From: Flavihumibacter cheonanensis
Lineage (GTDB): Bacteria > Bacteroidota > Bacteroidia > Chitinophagales > Chitinophagaceae
DNA: 64,000 nt
NCBI RefSeq assembly: GCF_022352215.1
Contig: NZ_JAKRWF010000005.1
Location: 62,001 to 126,000, forward strand
Direction: 5' to 3'
Shown here: piece after piece, positions 34,345 to 43,696 of the stretch
Layout of the letters: each line of letters begins with the position of its first letter
Position numbering within the stretch: the first letter of the stretch is position 1
The notes under the pieces: generated by a model
The model's input: the letters and a program-made list of their open reading frames with translations, nothing else
Told to the model about the DNA's origin: nothing
Database searches by the model: none
Made by a program: the position numbers and the translations under genes

Positions 34345-36093
34345 TTATTTTACCCAGGTACCTGAGCCCGGATAATTTTCTTTTGAATCCCATTTGGGTT
34401 TCCAGAATAATATTGCAGCTTCTGTACTGGTTGGATCATCCTGGTCCATATAGCCAACATTGAGTCGGAATGTTCCATCCACTTTTAGGAATTCTTTTTT
34501 GGGAAGTCTTAGGGTTACTGTTATTTCGTCCTCCTTCAGTGTGCTTGAAATCTGTGGTTTTATCTTAACCGGATGCCCATCCAAAGTAGTAAACTTGAAG
34601 TTTTTAATTTGTTTCGGATCCGGATGTATTGTCAGTAAGAATTTCTGCTGATTTTTATCTTCCAGGTATACCAATAGTTGGTCCTGGTAATCTCCGGCTT
34701 GAAATATGAAGTTGTCATCTTTTATAAAGTACTTCAGCAGTAAATAATTATCATTTTCCCCTACAGTAAATCGCAAATCAAGATCTTCTGTTCCGGACCA
34801 ATCCCAGTCTTCGATTACCTGTTCCGGATGATCCAGCCGGATGATTTCATTCTTCCTTATCGAAAATGGCCAGTCAATGAGTAGTCTTTTTTTAGCTGGC
34901 AGGCTATACGATCTGTCCTCCAGTATCTGACTGGCTTGTAGCTCTAGTTCAATGGGTGGCAAATCCTTCAGTTGGAAGGCGCGCTTTGTTGCGTGTTCGA
35001 TTTTAAAAGAATAGTTGATGCTTGCACCTGGAGCAAGAATGGTATCAATACGTTCAGGAATGGATTTAAAATAGGTGCTATTCGGAAGGCTGCCGCTGAT
35101 ACTTAGTGGTGTTTGATTGGGGTTTTTGAATTGTAGGGTGGGGGTGATTTCGGTTGAATTATCAGACGAATGCCGATATGCAATTGGCTGCATCCAACTA
35201 CCGGATTTAAGGGGACGGATTTTTTTGGCAATTTCTTCTGTGACGATGTTTTCATCAATAATTCCGTCCAGTTTGATATGTGCAACGATGGGCTCCTTTT
35301 TATCCTGTAAGCTAACCCAGGTAATATGATCAAATTCGCCGAACTCTTCACCTCGTCGTTCGCTTCCGCCTCCGGAAGTGGCGAGGATATAATACTTATG
35401 GTTGTTCCGTTTGCTAAGCAGGTAGTTATGAGTATGACCCGCAAATATGGTGAAGTTCCTTCCCTCCAATGCTTCTTCTATTTTCTCAAAACCGCTTTTG
35501 TTGGATGTCCACATGGGCTGGTGCATAAACACAAAAGTCCACCGGACTTTTTGATGTTGCTGCAAAACAGTTCTGAAATACGAAATCTGCGATTCCGACA
35601 TACCATAAGCGCCATTATCCTGCGAATTCAGGCAAAGAAAAAGCGTGTTTCTATAAACGAAGAAATAATGGGATTGGCCATATCGTCTGATCCACTCCTG
35701 TTGCATCCAGGAATTACTGATATCATGATTGCCCGATACATAAAAAAATGGAACGCTAAGCGGTTCCAGTAGTTGGTTGAATTCTTTCCACTGTGTATCA
35801 ATCAATATAGAATCCGTAGAATATCCATTGATCAGATCTCCTACAGACATGATAAACTGTGGTTGTAATTGATTTGCTTTTTTTACGGCATCCTCAAAAA
35901 TACCTGGCACCATTCCACCGGTTCGGTCGCTCAATATGGCAAACTGAACCAGGTTAGTATCATTGTTAAAGCGCATATGGGTAACAGGTAATTTGTTTCC
36001 TGTATTTTTTTCTGAAAGGATGGATTCCTGTTGTGCAAAACAGTTTGTCCTAGCCAGGAGAAAACATCCTGCGAGTATGCTGCTGAATTTCAT
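34345..36093 (-). CDS. Exported calcineurin-like phosphoesterase with C-terminal CBM9-like domain
   Basis: Start ATG at 36093 gives a signal peptide (SSILAGCFLLARTNCFAQ); the frame runs 17 codons further upstream but without benefit. Residues about 50-290 are a metallophosphatase: FAILSDRTGG (an SDR/DxH-like first block), SVGDLINGY, SGNHDIS, FVFMHQPMW and FAGHTHNYLL, the metal-binding blocks in family order. The C-terminal 200 residues are a beta-sandwich with KNEIIRLD, FRLNVGYMDQDD and LFWKPKW, typical of CBM9-like or DOMON-type carbohydrate-binding tails. The first metal block has Arg-Thr where DxH is usual (SDRTGG), as in several Bacteroidota members. Role: periplasmic or surface phosphomonoesterase/diesterase. 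Confidence 0.85.
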   Translation of the reverse strand: MKFSSILAGCFLLARTNCFAQQESILSEKNTGNKLPVTHMRFNNDTNLVQFAILSDRTGGMVPGIFEDAVKKANQLQPQFIMSVGDLINGYSTDSILIDTQWKEFNQLLEPLSVPFFYVSGNHDISNSWMQQEWIRRYGQSHYFFVYRNTLFLCLNSQDNGAYGMSESQISYFRTVLQQHQKVRWTFVFMHQPMWTSNKSGFEKIEEALEGRNFTIFAGHTHNYLLSKRNNHKYYILATSGGGSERRGEEFGEFDHITWVSLQDKKEPIVAHIKLDGIIDENIVTEEIAKKIRPLKSGSWMQPIAYRHSSDNSTEITPTLQFKNPNQTPLSISGSLPNSTYFKSIPERIDTILAPGASINYSFKIEHATKRAFQLKDLPPIELELQASQILEDRSYSLPAKKRLLIDWPFSIRKNEIIRLDHPEQVIEDWDWSGTEDLDLRFTVGENDNYLLLKYFIKDDNFIFQAGDYQDQLLVYLEDKNQQKFLLTIHPDPKQIKNFKFTTLDGHPVKIKPQISSTLKEDEITVTLRLPKKEFLKVDGTFRLNVGYMDQDDPTSTEAAILFWKPKWDSKENYPGSGTWVK

Positions 36094-36133
36094 GGCAAAT
36101 GGTTTTGTTACCCAGTACCGTAAAATAGGGAAT

Positions 36134-36167
36134 AAAAAAAGCAATGACAGAAACCTGCCATTGCTTT
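36134..36167 (-). terminator. Rho-independent terminator of the RND efflux operon
   Basis: Read on the minus strand: AAAGCAATGGCAG (36167-36155), loop GTTT, CTGTCATTGCTTT (36150-36138), then TTTTATT. A 13-bp stem with one wobble and a long T tract, directly after the outer-membrane-factor stop at 36187. Confidence 0.9.
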
Positions 36168-36186
36168 GCGCATATTGATGTGATTT

Positions 36187-37623
36187 TTACTTCCAGCCAC
36201 CACCCAGGGCATGGTAAAGGTTAATAGAAGCCTGCCATTGTTTTAATTTGGTTTCCACCAGTTCAAACCGGGCTTCCAGTGCTTCCCGCTGGGTAAACAG
36301 TACTTCGGTATAATCTGCTCTGGCAGCATTAAATAAGCGATTCGAAATGTCCACCGATAGAACCAGATCTTCCACCTGCTGTTTCTTTTGCAGGTAACTG
36401 TTTTCAAGGTTGCTGATATTGGATACCTGGTTTTTGGTTTCCAGGAATGCGCTTAACAATTTCTGTTCGTACTTATATACCAGTTGCATTTGTTTGGAGT
36501 TGGCATTCAGGTAAGAGGCTTTCAACGCATTCCGGTTGATCAGCGGAGCTGCCAGGTCTCCCATCAATGAAAACAGCATGGATTCCGGCGCTTTGAAGAG
36601 GTAACCCGGATTAAAGGCTCCGAATCCAATAGCCGATTGAATGCCAAGCGATGGGTAAAACTGTGCTCTTGCCACACTCACATCCAGTTTGGCTGCAGAC
36701 AATTCCAATTCCGATTGCCTGATATCCGGACGGTTAAACAGCAATTGAGTTGGTAGTCCTGTTTGCAGGGCAGGTACCAGGCTTTTTTCAAAATCACCCC
36801 GGTTTCTTGGAATGGGTTGTGGAAATCGACCCAATAAAAAATTAATTCGGTTCTCCGTTTCCGTTATCTGTTGCCGGATATGGAATTCCATACTTCGGGT
36901 ACTGGCCAGTTGTGCATCAAATCTTCGTACAGCCAGTTCCGTTACCTTGGTTGCCTCTTTCTGCACTTTTACCAGTTCATACGCATTTTGTTGAATGGCA
37001 ATATTCTGTTGCAGAATTTCCAATTGTTTGTCAAGTGCCAGTAATTCATAATAGGAGCTTGCAATTTCAGCTACCAGGTTGGTGACCATGAAGTTTCTCC
37101 CTTCCATACTTGCCAGGTACCTTAAACTGGCAGCTTTTGTTGCATTGCGCAATTTGTGCCAGATATCTACTTCCCAGCTGGCATAGGCGCCTATGCCAAA
37201 TTCGCCCAGGGGCTCCGGCATTTCTTTTCCAGGTTTGATTTCCGTTGTTGCTTCCAGTGCTCCTATATTGGTATACCTCGGAACTTTGGTTGCTCCAGCA
37301 CCGGCTTTTACGCCAACAAAAGGCAGGTATTCGCCTTTTCTTGCACGGATTTCATTTTTGCTGATTTCTATTTCCTGAAGTAGGATATTCAACTCCTGGT
37401 TATGCGCAAGTGCAGTATCTATTAATGCACCCAGATCCGGATCAGTAAAGATGGTTTTCCAGTTAATTGAGGCACTGTTCGTGCTGTCAGTTGTAGCACC
37501 GGAATAACTTTCTGGTACAGTGTTGCTGACCTCCCTTTTTACCAGTGCCGGCAGTTTACAACTGCCCAGTAGCAGGGTCGTCAGTACGATCCAGCTGTAT
37601 TTTTGGATGTTTCTTTTTTGCAT
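36187..37623 (-). CDS. RND efflux outer membrane factor lipoprotein (OprM/NodT type)
   Basis: A 478-residue TolC-family channel. Lipoprotein signal with lipobox LLLGSC (Cys about 22). The two OEP repeats are visible: first SASINWKTIFTDPDLGALIDTALAHNQELNILLQEIEISKNEIRARKGEYLPFV, second from NRPDIRQSELELSAAKLDVSVARAQFYPSLGIQSAIG. GLPTQLLFNRPDIRQ is the hallmark between them. The start at 37623 lies inside the 3' end of the pump gene, giving a 68-bp same-strand overlap in a different frame. No later start would keep the lipobox, so the overlap is real. It exports substrates across the outer membrane with the pump and adaptor. Confidence 0.93.
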   Translation of the reverse strand: MQKRNIQKYSWIVLTTLLLGSCKLPALVKREVSNTVPESYSGATTDSTNSASINWKTIFTDPDLGALIDTALAHNQELNILLQEIEISKNEIRARKGEYLPFVGVKAGAGATKVPRYTNIGALEATTEIKPGKEMPEPLGEFGIGAYASWEVDIWHKLRNATKAASLRYLASMEGRNFMVTNLVAEIASSYYELLALDKQLEILQQNIAIQQNAYELVKVQKEATKVTELAVRRFDAQLASTRSMEFHIRQQITETENRINFLLGRFPQPIPRNRGDFEKSLVPALQTGLPTQLLFNRPDIRQSELELSAAKLDVSVARAQFYPSLGIQSAIGFGAFNPGYLFKAPESMLFSLMGDLAAPLINRNALKASYLNANSKQMQLVYKYEQKLLSAFLETKNQVSNISNLENSYLQKKQQVEDLVLSVDISNRLFNAARADYTEVLFTQREALEARFELVETKLKQWQASINLYHALGGGWK

Positions 37624-40600
37624 GATGTGAAAATTCTTCTGTTAATGGGGTGTCTTCTTCTTTTTTGATGAGTTTACGTCCGTCTGCCAGGCTTCCGAAT
37701 ACATAATAGAGTCCGGGTACTACAATTACTCCAAACACGGTTCCTAACAACATGCCGCCCGCTGAGGAAGCTCCAATAGTACGGTTGCCGATTGCACCCG
37801 GACCAGTAGCCACCAATAACGGTAATAAGCCGGCAATGAAGGCAAAGGAGGTCATTAGGATCGGGCGGAAACGCACTTTGGCTCCTTCAATCGCCGCTTC
37901 CAATACGGTAAATCCTTCCTGTCGTTTCTGGATAGCAAATTCTACAATCAATACCGCATTTTTACCGAGGAGTCCGACCAGCATTACCAGCCCTACCTGC
38001 GCATAAATATCATTCGCGAGGCCCATCATTTTCAAAAACAGGAAAGCTCCGAACACACCGGCCGGTAAGGAAAGAATCACTGCTAGTGGAATAATAAAAC
38101 TTTCGTATTGGGCCGCCAGCACGAGGTACACAAATCCAAGTACAATCAGAAATATATAAAGGGATTCATTACCTCTCTGTACCTCATCTTTGGAAAGTCC
38201 CAGCCAGTCGATATCATAGCCTTTCGGTAAGGTTTCTTTGGCAACCTCTTTGATCACATCAATAGCCTGTCCGCTACTATAACCGGGTGCCGGAGAACCA
38301 TTAATTGCGGAGGAAGTGTACATATTATAACGGGTAATCTCATTCATGCCCTGAGATTTTTTGATCTTCATAAAGGCCGAATAAGGCACCATTTCATCCC
38401 GGTTGTTTTTTACATAGAGTTGCATCAGATCGCTGGGCATTTCCCGGTATTTTGCATCTGCCTGCACATATACCTTGAAGAAAGTTCCAAAGCGGATAAA
38501 ACCCTGTTCATACGTACTCCCAATAAGGATGGATAGATTATCCATTGCCTTGCCAATGGACACGCCTTTCTGCATGGCAGCCTGGTTGTCAATCTCCAAC
38601 TCATACTGCGGATAGTTCGCAGCAAAAAAGGTAAAGAGCCCGGTTAACTCTTTTCTTTTTTCCAGGGCTTCCATAAAAGCAGTATTCACTTCACCGAATG
38701 CCTTATAGTCGCCCGTGTTGGTTTTATCCAGCAAACGAAGAGAGAAACCACCTGTTGCACCATAACCCGGAACCGCTGGTGGTTCAAAGAATTCGATGGT
38801 GGCGCCTGGTATTGTTTTGGCTTCTGATTCCAGCTCTTCAATGATCTCGTGAACCGATTGCTTTCTTTCCGACCAGTTTTTTAGGTTGATCAGACAGGTT
38901 CCTGCATTAGAGCCCCGGCCCTCCGTCATGATTTCATACCCGGCCAAAGCCGACACAGATTGCACGCCTTCATTTTTTTCACAGATTTCCTGCAATTTGC
39001 GGGCGATATCATTGGTGCGTTCGAGGGTAGAACCGGGTGGCGTTTGAATAATCGCATAGATCATACCCTGGTCTTCTCCCGGAATGAATCCGGAAGGAAG
39101 CGCTGCTGTTGTAAACAGGATGCTGGCACAAAAAGCAATCAGCATACCGAATGTTAACACCCTGCGATGGGTGATCACCCGAAGGAACTTTGTATAAGAA
39201 CCTAACAGACCATTAAACTTCCGGTTAAACCAATCGATAAACAGGTTGATGGGTGTTTTCTTTTTTGGTTTGCCATGGTTGTTTTTCAGGATCATTGCAC
39301 AGAGTACCGGTGTAAGGGTAAGTGCCACAATACCCGAGATCACAATGGAACTGGCCATGGTAATGGAAAACTGCCGATAGAATACTCCCACCGGTCCACT
39401 CATAAATGCAACCGGTACAAATACCGCTGTCATTAAGAGGGTAATGGCGATGATCGCACCGCTGATTTCATTCAATACCTGTTTGGTAGCCTTATAAGGG
39501 TTTAAATTTTCTTCTTCCATTTTGGCATGCACGGCTTCCACTACTACAATCGCGTTGTCCACCACAATACCAATGGCCAATACAAGGGCGAAGAGCGTAA
39601 TCAGGTTGATCGTAATTCCGAAAAACTTCATCGCCATAAAGGCACCAACCAGGGAAACCGGTACCGCTAGTGTGGGAATTAACGTTGATCGCCAATCGCC
39701 CAGGAAAACAAATACTACCAGGGCTACCAGTATAAATGCTTCTGTAAGGGTATGGATAACTTTCTCAATAGAGGCATCCAGGAAGGTGGATACATCATAA
39801 CTGATCTGGTATTCCATTTCCGGAGGGAAAGATGTCTTTTTAATCTCCTCCAGTTTCTCCTTTACTTCCTTAATTACCTCTGTTGCGTTACTGCCATAGG
39901 TTTGTTTCAATACAATGGCCGCAGAAGGGTGATTGTCGAGGTTGGAATAGATATCATAAAATTCACTTCCGAGTTCAACTTCCGCCACATCTTTCAAGTG
40001 CAATATCTCTCCATCCGGAGTAGCACGTATGATGATGTCTTCGTATTGCTCGGGTTTATTGTAACGGCCAGGGTAGGTTAATACATATTCCAGCGACTGA
40101 GAGCGTTTTCCCGTGCTTTGTCCCAGTCGGCCCGGAGATCCGATAACACTTTGCTCCGCCATCGCTTCCATCACTTCTTCTGTGGATACATTATAGGCTC
40201 GCATGCGATCCGGCTTCAGCCAGATTCGCATGGCATATTGCCGGCTACCCAGGATTTTCGCACTACCTACTCCTTTCAGTCGGCTTAATTCCGGAATGAT
40301 ATTGACATTGGCAAAATTGTAGGCGAATTTTTCGTCCACATTTTTGTTGGTGCTGAAAACGTTCACGTACATCAGCATATTGGGAGAAGTATAGCTAACT
40401 ACCAATCCCTCCCGTTGAACCAATGGCGGCAGGCGGTTGGTGACCTGTTCGATTCTTGTCTTGACATTTACCATTGCCTGACTGGGGTCGGTTTCCAGGT
40501 CAAATACTACCTGGATCGTGGCTTCACCAGCACTGGTGGCATCGGATGTCATGTACTTCATACCAGGTGTTCCGTTGATGGCTTTTTCCATCGGGATGAG

Positions 40601-40783
40601 CACGGATTCCACCAATACATTGGCACTGGCTCCGGGGTAGGCTACGTTTACTACTACCATCGGTGGGGCAACAGAAGGGAATTGCGAAACCGGAAGGGTT
40701 TCGATCGACAGGATACCCATGAAAATAATCACCACGGAGATGACAATCGCGAGTACCGGTCGCTGCATAAACATTTTAAACAT
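37556..40783 (-). CDS. RND multidrug efflux pump, HAE1 family (AcrB/MexB-like)
   Basis: A 1075-residue inner membrane proton antiporter. It starts with MFKMFMQRPVLAIVISVVIIFMG and PGASANVLVESVLIPMEKAING, typical of HAE1 pumps. GIVVDNAIVVVEAVHA in TM4 carries the adjacent Asp pair region used in proton relay, and TM10 has the conserved GLLGKNAVLIVEFA with Lys. The two large periplasmic loops are complete. PPGSTLERTND and GGFSLRLLDK are porter-domain blocks. The C-terminal tail after 1050 is hydrophilic and is where the channel gene overlaps. The order adaptor-pump-channel is that of mexAB-oprM. Confidence 0.95.
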   Translation of the reverse strand: MFKMFMQRPVLAIVISVVIIFMGILSIETLPVSQFPSVAPPMVVVNVAYPGASANVLVESVLIPMEKAINGTPGMKYMTSDATSAGEATIQVVFDLETDPSQAMVNVKTRIEQVTNRLPPLVQREGLVVSYTSPNMLMYVNVFSTNKNVDEKFAYNFANVNIIPELSRLKGVGSAKILGSRQYAMRIWLKPDRMRAYNVSTEEVMEAMAEQSVIGSPGRLGQSTGKRSQSLEYVLTYPGRYNKPEQYEDIIIRATPDGEILHLKDVAEVELGSEFYDIYSNLDNHPSAAIVLKQTYGSNATEVIKEVKEKLEEIKKTSFPPEMEYQISYDVSTFLDASIEKVIHTLTEAFILVALVVFVFLGDWRSTLIPTLAVPVSLVGAFMAMKFFGITINLITLFALVLAIGIVVDNAIVVVEAVHAKMEEENLNPYKATKQVLNEISGAIIAITLLMTAVFVPVAFMSGPVGVFYRQFSITMASSIVISGIVALTLTPVLCAMILKNNHGKPKKKTPINLFIDWFNRKFNGLLGSYTKFLRVITHRRVLTFGMLIAFCASILFTTAALPSGFIPGEDQGMIYAIIQTPPGSTLERTNDIARKLQEICEKNEGVQSVSALAGYEIMTEGRGSNAGTCLINLKNWSERKQSVHEIIEELESEAKTIPGATIEFFEPPAVPGYGATGGFSLRLLDKTNTGDYKAFGEVNTAFMEALEKRKELTGLFTFFAANYPQYELEIDNQAAMQKGVSIGKAMDNLSILIGSTYEQGFIRFGTFFKVYVQADAKYREMPSDLMQLYVKNNRDEMVPYSAFMKIKKSQGMNEITRYNMYTSSAINGSPAPGYSSGQAIDVIKEVAKETLPKGYDIDWLGLSKDEVQRGNESLYIFLIVLGFVYLVLAAQYESFIIPLAVILSLPAGVFGAFLFLKMMGLANDIYAQVGLVMLVGLLGKNAVLIVEFAIQKRQEGFTVLEAAIEGAKVRFRPILMTSFAFIAGLLPLLVATGPGAIGNRTIGASSAGGMLLGTVFGVIVVPGLYYVFGSLADGRKLIKKEEDTPLTEEFSHHAKKKHPKIQLDRTDDPATGQL

Positions 40784-40807
40784 GTTCTTCAGTTTTGAGG
40801 TTCGGGA

Positions 40808-41887
40808 TTATTTCACCGGCAGTTTGAGGGAATTCAGCACGGCTTTCGGATCTTCTGTCTGGAATTGAATTTTATCGCCGTCCTGCACTTTACGGATACC
40901 TTCCAGCAGGATATTTTCTCCTGGTTTCAGGCCGCCGTTTACGACAAATAAATCTTCCAGTTCCGCACCTACTTTGATTTCACGTGTATGAACAGTATTG
41001 TCCTTATCTACTATGTAAACAAAGATTTTATCCATCACTTCAAAACTTGCTTTTTGTGGTACCAGGATGGCCTGCTTTAATGCTTCTTTAACCAGTATAT
41101 TTCCTGTTTCTCCATTTCTTAAAAGTCCTTTTGGGTTAGGGAAAGTGGCTCTGAAAGAAATGTTCCCGGTTTCATAATCAAAATCCGCCTCAATGGTTTC
41201 TACCTTTCCTTTTTGCGGAAAAATTTGCTGGTTGGCCATGCGTAATTCAACAGGTTGATTTTTGATATCACTGTTATTAAAGAGATTCAGATATTCTGCT
41301 TCCGGTACATTGAAATACACCCACATGTGGCTATTGTCAGATAGATGCGTGAGCAGATCACCTTCATCCAACAGACTGCCTTTCCTAACAAGAAAGCGAT
41401 CGATCATGCCATTGAAGGGGGCATATATACTGGTAAACTGCAGGTGAACATTTTTAATATTGAGCTCTGCCTTCGCTTTGTTCAGTCTTGCTTTAGCCAT
41501 TGCCAGCTCATTGGGAGAAACAATATTCGATTCAGCCAGTTTTTGTGTGTTCTGGTATTCGATCTCAGCAAATTCAACTTCTGCTTTTGCTTTCTGCGCC
41601 TCGGCATCATATAACTGAGGCATGATTTTAAAGAGCAACTGTCCTTTTTTAACAGCTTGTCCTTCGTCTATATAAATATCCTGGAGATAACCTCTTTCCT
41701 GGGCCCGAACTTCAATATGTTGAATCGAACGGATCTGGGCTACATATTCTCTTTCCAGTACGGTATCTATAATTAGTGGTTGGGTTACGATAAAATGAGT
41801 AGTGGTTTCTTTTTCTTCCGCTTTATGTCCACATCCTGTACTGGCCAGTAATACATACAGACCAGCAAGCACGAAAATTTGCTTCAT
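40808..41887 (-). CDS. RND efflux periplasmic adaptor (membrane fusion protein)
   Basis: A 359-residue lipoprotein adaptor. ATG 41887 begins a signal with lipobox LASTGC; the upstream in-frame ATG at 41908 adds seven residues not needed for it. Lipoyl/biotinyl halves (EVRAQERGYLQDIYIDEGQAVKKGQLLFKI ... IYAPFNGMIDRFLVRKGSLLDEGDLL) surround a short alpha-hairpin (AKAEVEFAEIEYQNTQKLAESNIVSPNELAMAKARLNKAKAEL). The beta-barrel and membrane-proximal domains follow. It bridges the pump and the outer membrane factor. The pump gene starts 24 bp downstream. Confidence 0.93.
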   Translation of the reverse strand: MKQIFVLAGLYVLLASTGCGHKAEEKETTTHFIVTQPLIIDTVLEREYVAQIRSIQHIEVRAQERGYLQDIYIDEGQAVKKGQLLFKIMPQLYDAEAQKAKAEVEFAEIEYQNTQKLAESNIVSPNELAMAKARLNKAKAELNIKNVHLQFTSIYAPFNGMIDRFLVRKGSLLDEGDLLTHLSDNSHMWVYFNVPEAEYLNLFNNSDIKNQPVELRMANQQIFPQKGKVETIEADFDYETGNISFRATFPNPKGLLRNGETGNILVKEALKQAILVPQKASFEVMDKIFVYIVDKDNTVHTREIKVGAELEDLFVVNGGLKPGENILLEGIRKVQDGDKIQFQTEDPKAVLNSLKLPVK

Positions 41888-41955
41888 GTAAATAGGAGAT
41901 TTAATCAAAAAAATAAAAGGCAGTAATAAATGAGAAAGCTTGGGGGAGAACTCTA

Positions 41956-42360
41956 TTAAATGCGGAAGATTTGCAGGGAACTCAATCGTTCGCTGGTGGA
42001 TAGCTGGGTAATTGGCAGATTGCCGGTAAATGGAACAGCTTCCAGTTCAAATTCGGGATCGGGCTGTCCAAATAAAATACTGATGCAGATGGATAACTGC
42101 CGGTTGCCTAATTCAAGTATCCAGAACTGTTGTTTGTCTTCGGATTCTTCAAAAAACAGCAACTCTTCCGGCCTTTCTGGTAGCGGCGCGTTGATCCATT
42201 GATTTTCGGAATGTGAAAGGGTTTTATCCTGGGTGGAAAATTGTTCCTGGTGAAACCTGCCCTGGGTTGAATGAGATTTTCCGGCTTCTCCATGAAAGCC
42301 AATAACTGTCAGTACTACTAACAGAAGGCAGGGAATCCGTATATTTTTCAACCAGCTCAT
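41956..42360 (-). CDS. Small exported protein of unknown function
   Basis: A 134-residue reading frame with a convincing signal peptide (NIRIPCLLLVVLTVIGFHGEAG) and no family I recognise. The mature part is acidic and hydrophilic at first (ENQWINAPLPERPEELLFFEESEDKQQ), then has WILELGNRQLSICISILFG. It lies 68 bp upstream of the adaptor gene on the same strand and would be the first gene of the efflux operon. Coding is supported by the signal peptide and by absence of any competing frame, but it could be specific to the lineage. Confidence 0.5.
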   Translation of the reverse strand: MSWLKNIRIPCLLLVVLTVIGFHGEAGKSHSTQGRFHQEQFSTQDKTLSHSENQWINAPLPERPEELLFFEESEDKQQFWILELGNRQLSICISILFGQPDPEFELEAVPFTGNLPITQLSTSERLSSLQIFRI

Positions 42361-42403
42361 TCGGCGCCGGAAAATTACTCAAAATAAATTCAACACAAAC
42401 GTT

Positions 42404-42432
42404 TGCCTGTTGCTAATTCGCCGAAACAGGCA
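42404..42432. promoter_or_regulatory. Inverted repeat between efflux operon and acyltransferase gene
   Basis: TGCCTGTT (42404-42411), 13-nt spacer, AACAGGCA (42425-42432); both arms are perfect. It lies in the 107-bp divergent region. Efflux operons are often governed by TetR- or MarR-type repressors binding such dyads, but no regulator gene is adjacent. Confidence 0.4.
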
Positions 42433-42467
42433 TAAATTAAACAGATTTAAACTTTTTTTAGAAGTAT

Positions 42468-43526
42468 ATGGCGAAACGACTGCTTTCCCTGGATGTCATG
42501 CGCGGGTTGATCATGATCCTGCTCGCTGCTGAAAGCACTTCTCTTTACAGCCGGCTCGATAAGGCCGCAGCGGGAACCTGGTTGCAGCGGGTAACTGAGC
42601 AGTTCTTTCACCACGACTGGCATGGACTTCGGTTCTGGGATCTGATTCAGCCAGGCTTTATGACGATGGCCGGTTCAGCCATGTTTCTATCATTTTATTT
42701 CAAACAACAAAAGGGAATAACCTGGCAGGACAATCTTCCTCATATTCTGTTCCGTTGCCTTAAGCTTTTTCTCTGTGGAACGGCCCTGCATTGTGTATAT
42801 AGTGGCAAACTGGTTTGGGAACTCTGGAATGTATTGACACAGCTTGCGTTCACTACCCTTATCGCTTATCTGATTATCCGAAAATCTTACCTGGTTCAGG
42901 CATTGGTGAGCTTCGGCCTGATCCTGCTTTCGGAGGTTCTTTACCGGACTGTGCTGGTGGGTGAATTCAATCAGCCGTTCGTGATGGGAAAGAATTTTGG
43001 GTCTTTTACCGATATGCTCGTGATGGGTAAGATCAATTCCGGGGGTTGGGTATTTGTCAATTTTATTCCAACCAGTGCCCATACAATCTGGGGTGTACTG
43101 GCCGGGAAACTGCTGGTGGATGATCGGTTTCAAACAGGGCAGAAACTCCGGTACCTCATCAGTAGCGGAACGGCGCTGTTATTGGTTGGCTATGCAGCTG
43201 ACCTGGGCGGACTATCACCCATCATTAAACGCATCTGTACGGGTTCATTTGTACTGGTATCAGGCGGCTGGGTGTTAGTTTTTATGGCTTTTTTTTACTG
43301 GCTGACCGATATCCGGCAGGCGAACAGGTATGCCTGGATTTTAACCGTCGTGGGTATGAATGCCATTTTTATCTACCTCTTTTTTGAAACCGTCGGCCAT
43401 CAGTGGCTCAATGGTGTGGTGGCTATCTTTGTGCAGCAGCCCATCCTGGCTTCCCTTGCCACTCTTTTTATCCTCTGGTATCTCTGTTATTTCCTCTCCA
43501 AAAAGAAAATCTTCTTTAAGCTTTAA
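42468..43526 (+). CDS. HGSNAT-like membrane acyltransferase (DUF5009/DUF1624 group)
   Basis: A 352-residue membrane protein with about ten helices. The N-terminus RLLSLDVMRGLIMILL is the hallmark of the heparan-alpha-glucosaminide N-acetyltransferase/YeiB superfamily, followed by HHDWHGLRFWDLIQPGFMTMAGSAM, with the conserved Asp-Leu-Ile-xP-x-Phe motif and His residues thought to take part in acetyl transfer. Later blocks are FVNFIPTSAHTIWGVLAGKLL and MNAIFIYLFFETVG. Bacterial members are mostly uncharacterised; N-acetylation of amino sugars across the membrane is the known reaction in the human relative. It is transcribed alone, divergent from the efflux operon. Confidence 0.82.
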   Translation: MAKRLLSLDVMRGLIMILLAAESTSLYSRLDKAAAGTWLQRVTEQFFHHDWHGLRFWDLIQPGFMTMAGSAMFLSFYFKQQKGITWQDNLPHILFRCLKLFLCGTALHCVYSGKLVWELWNVLTQLAFTTLIAYLIIRKSYLVQALVSFGLILLSEVLYRTVLVGEFNQPFVMGKNFGSFTDMLVMGKINSGGWVFVNFIPTSAHTIWGVLAGKLLVDDRFQTGQKLRYLISSGTALLLVGYAADLGGLSPIIKRICTGSFVLVSGGWVLVFMAFFYWLTDIRQANRYAWILTVVGMNAIFIYLFFETVGHQWLNGVVAIFVQQPILASLATLFILWYLCYFLSKKKIFFKL

Positions 43527-43605
43527 TGAGGTTGTTTGAATAAGTACTATGGCACTTTTTTATACAAAAGATTGCCCGAAATGGAACATATTCGTAGGGT
43601 AAGTT

Positions 43606-43647
43606 TAACGATTTAGTTAACGATTAAATAACCTGTTCGTAACGATT
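43606..43647 (+). repeat. Three direct TAACGATT repeats upstream of the second susC
   Basis: TAACGATT occurs at 43606-43613, 43618-43625 and 43640-43647, that is with 12- and 22-bp steps. In addition GATTGCCC occurs at 43570-43577 and 43644-43651. The 170-bp region before susC has no clear TAnnTTTG promoter (closest is TACTTTTA at 43665-43672), so these repeats may be activator sites. Confidence 0.45.
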
Positions 43648-43696
43648 GCCCAAAACGTCCCATCTACTTTTATACCCAATTTTTAATTCTTCTAAC

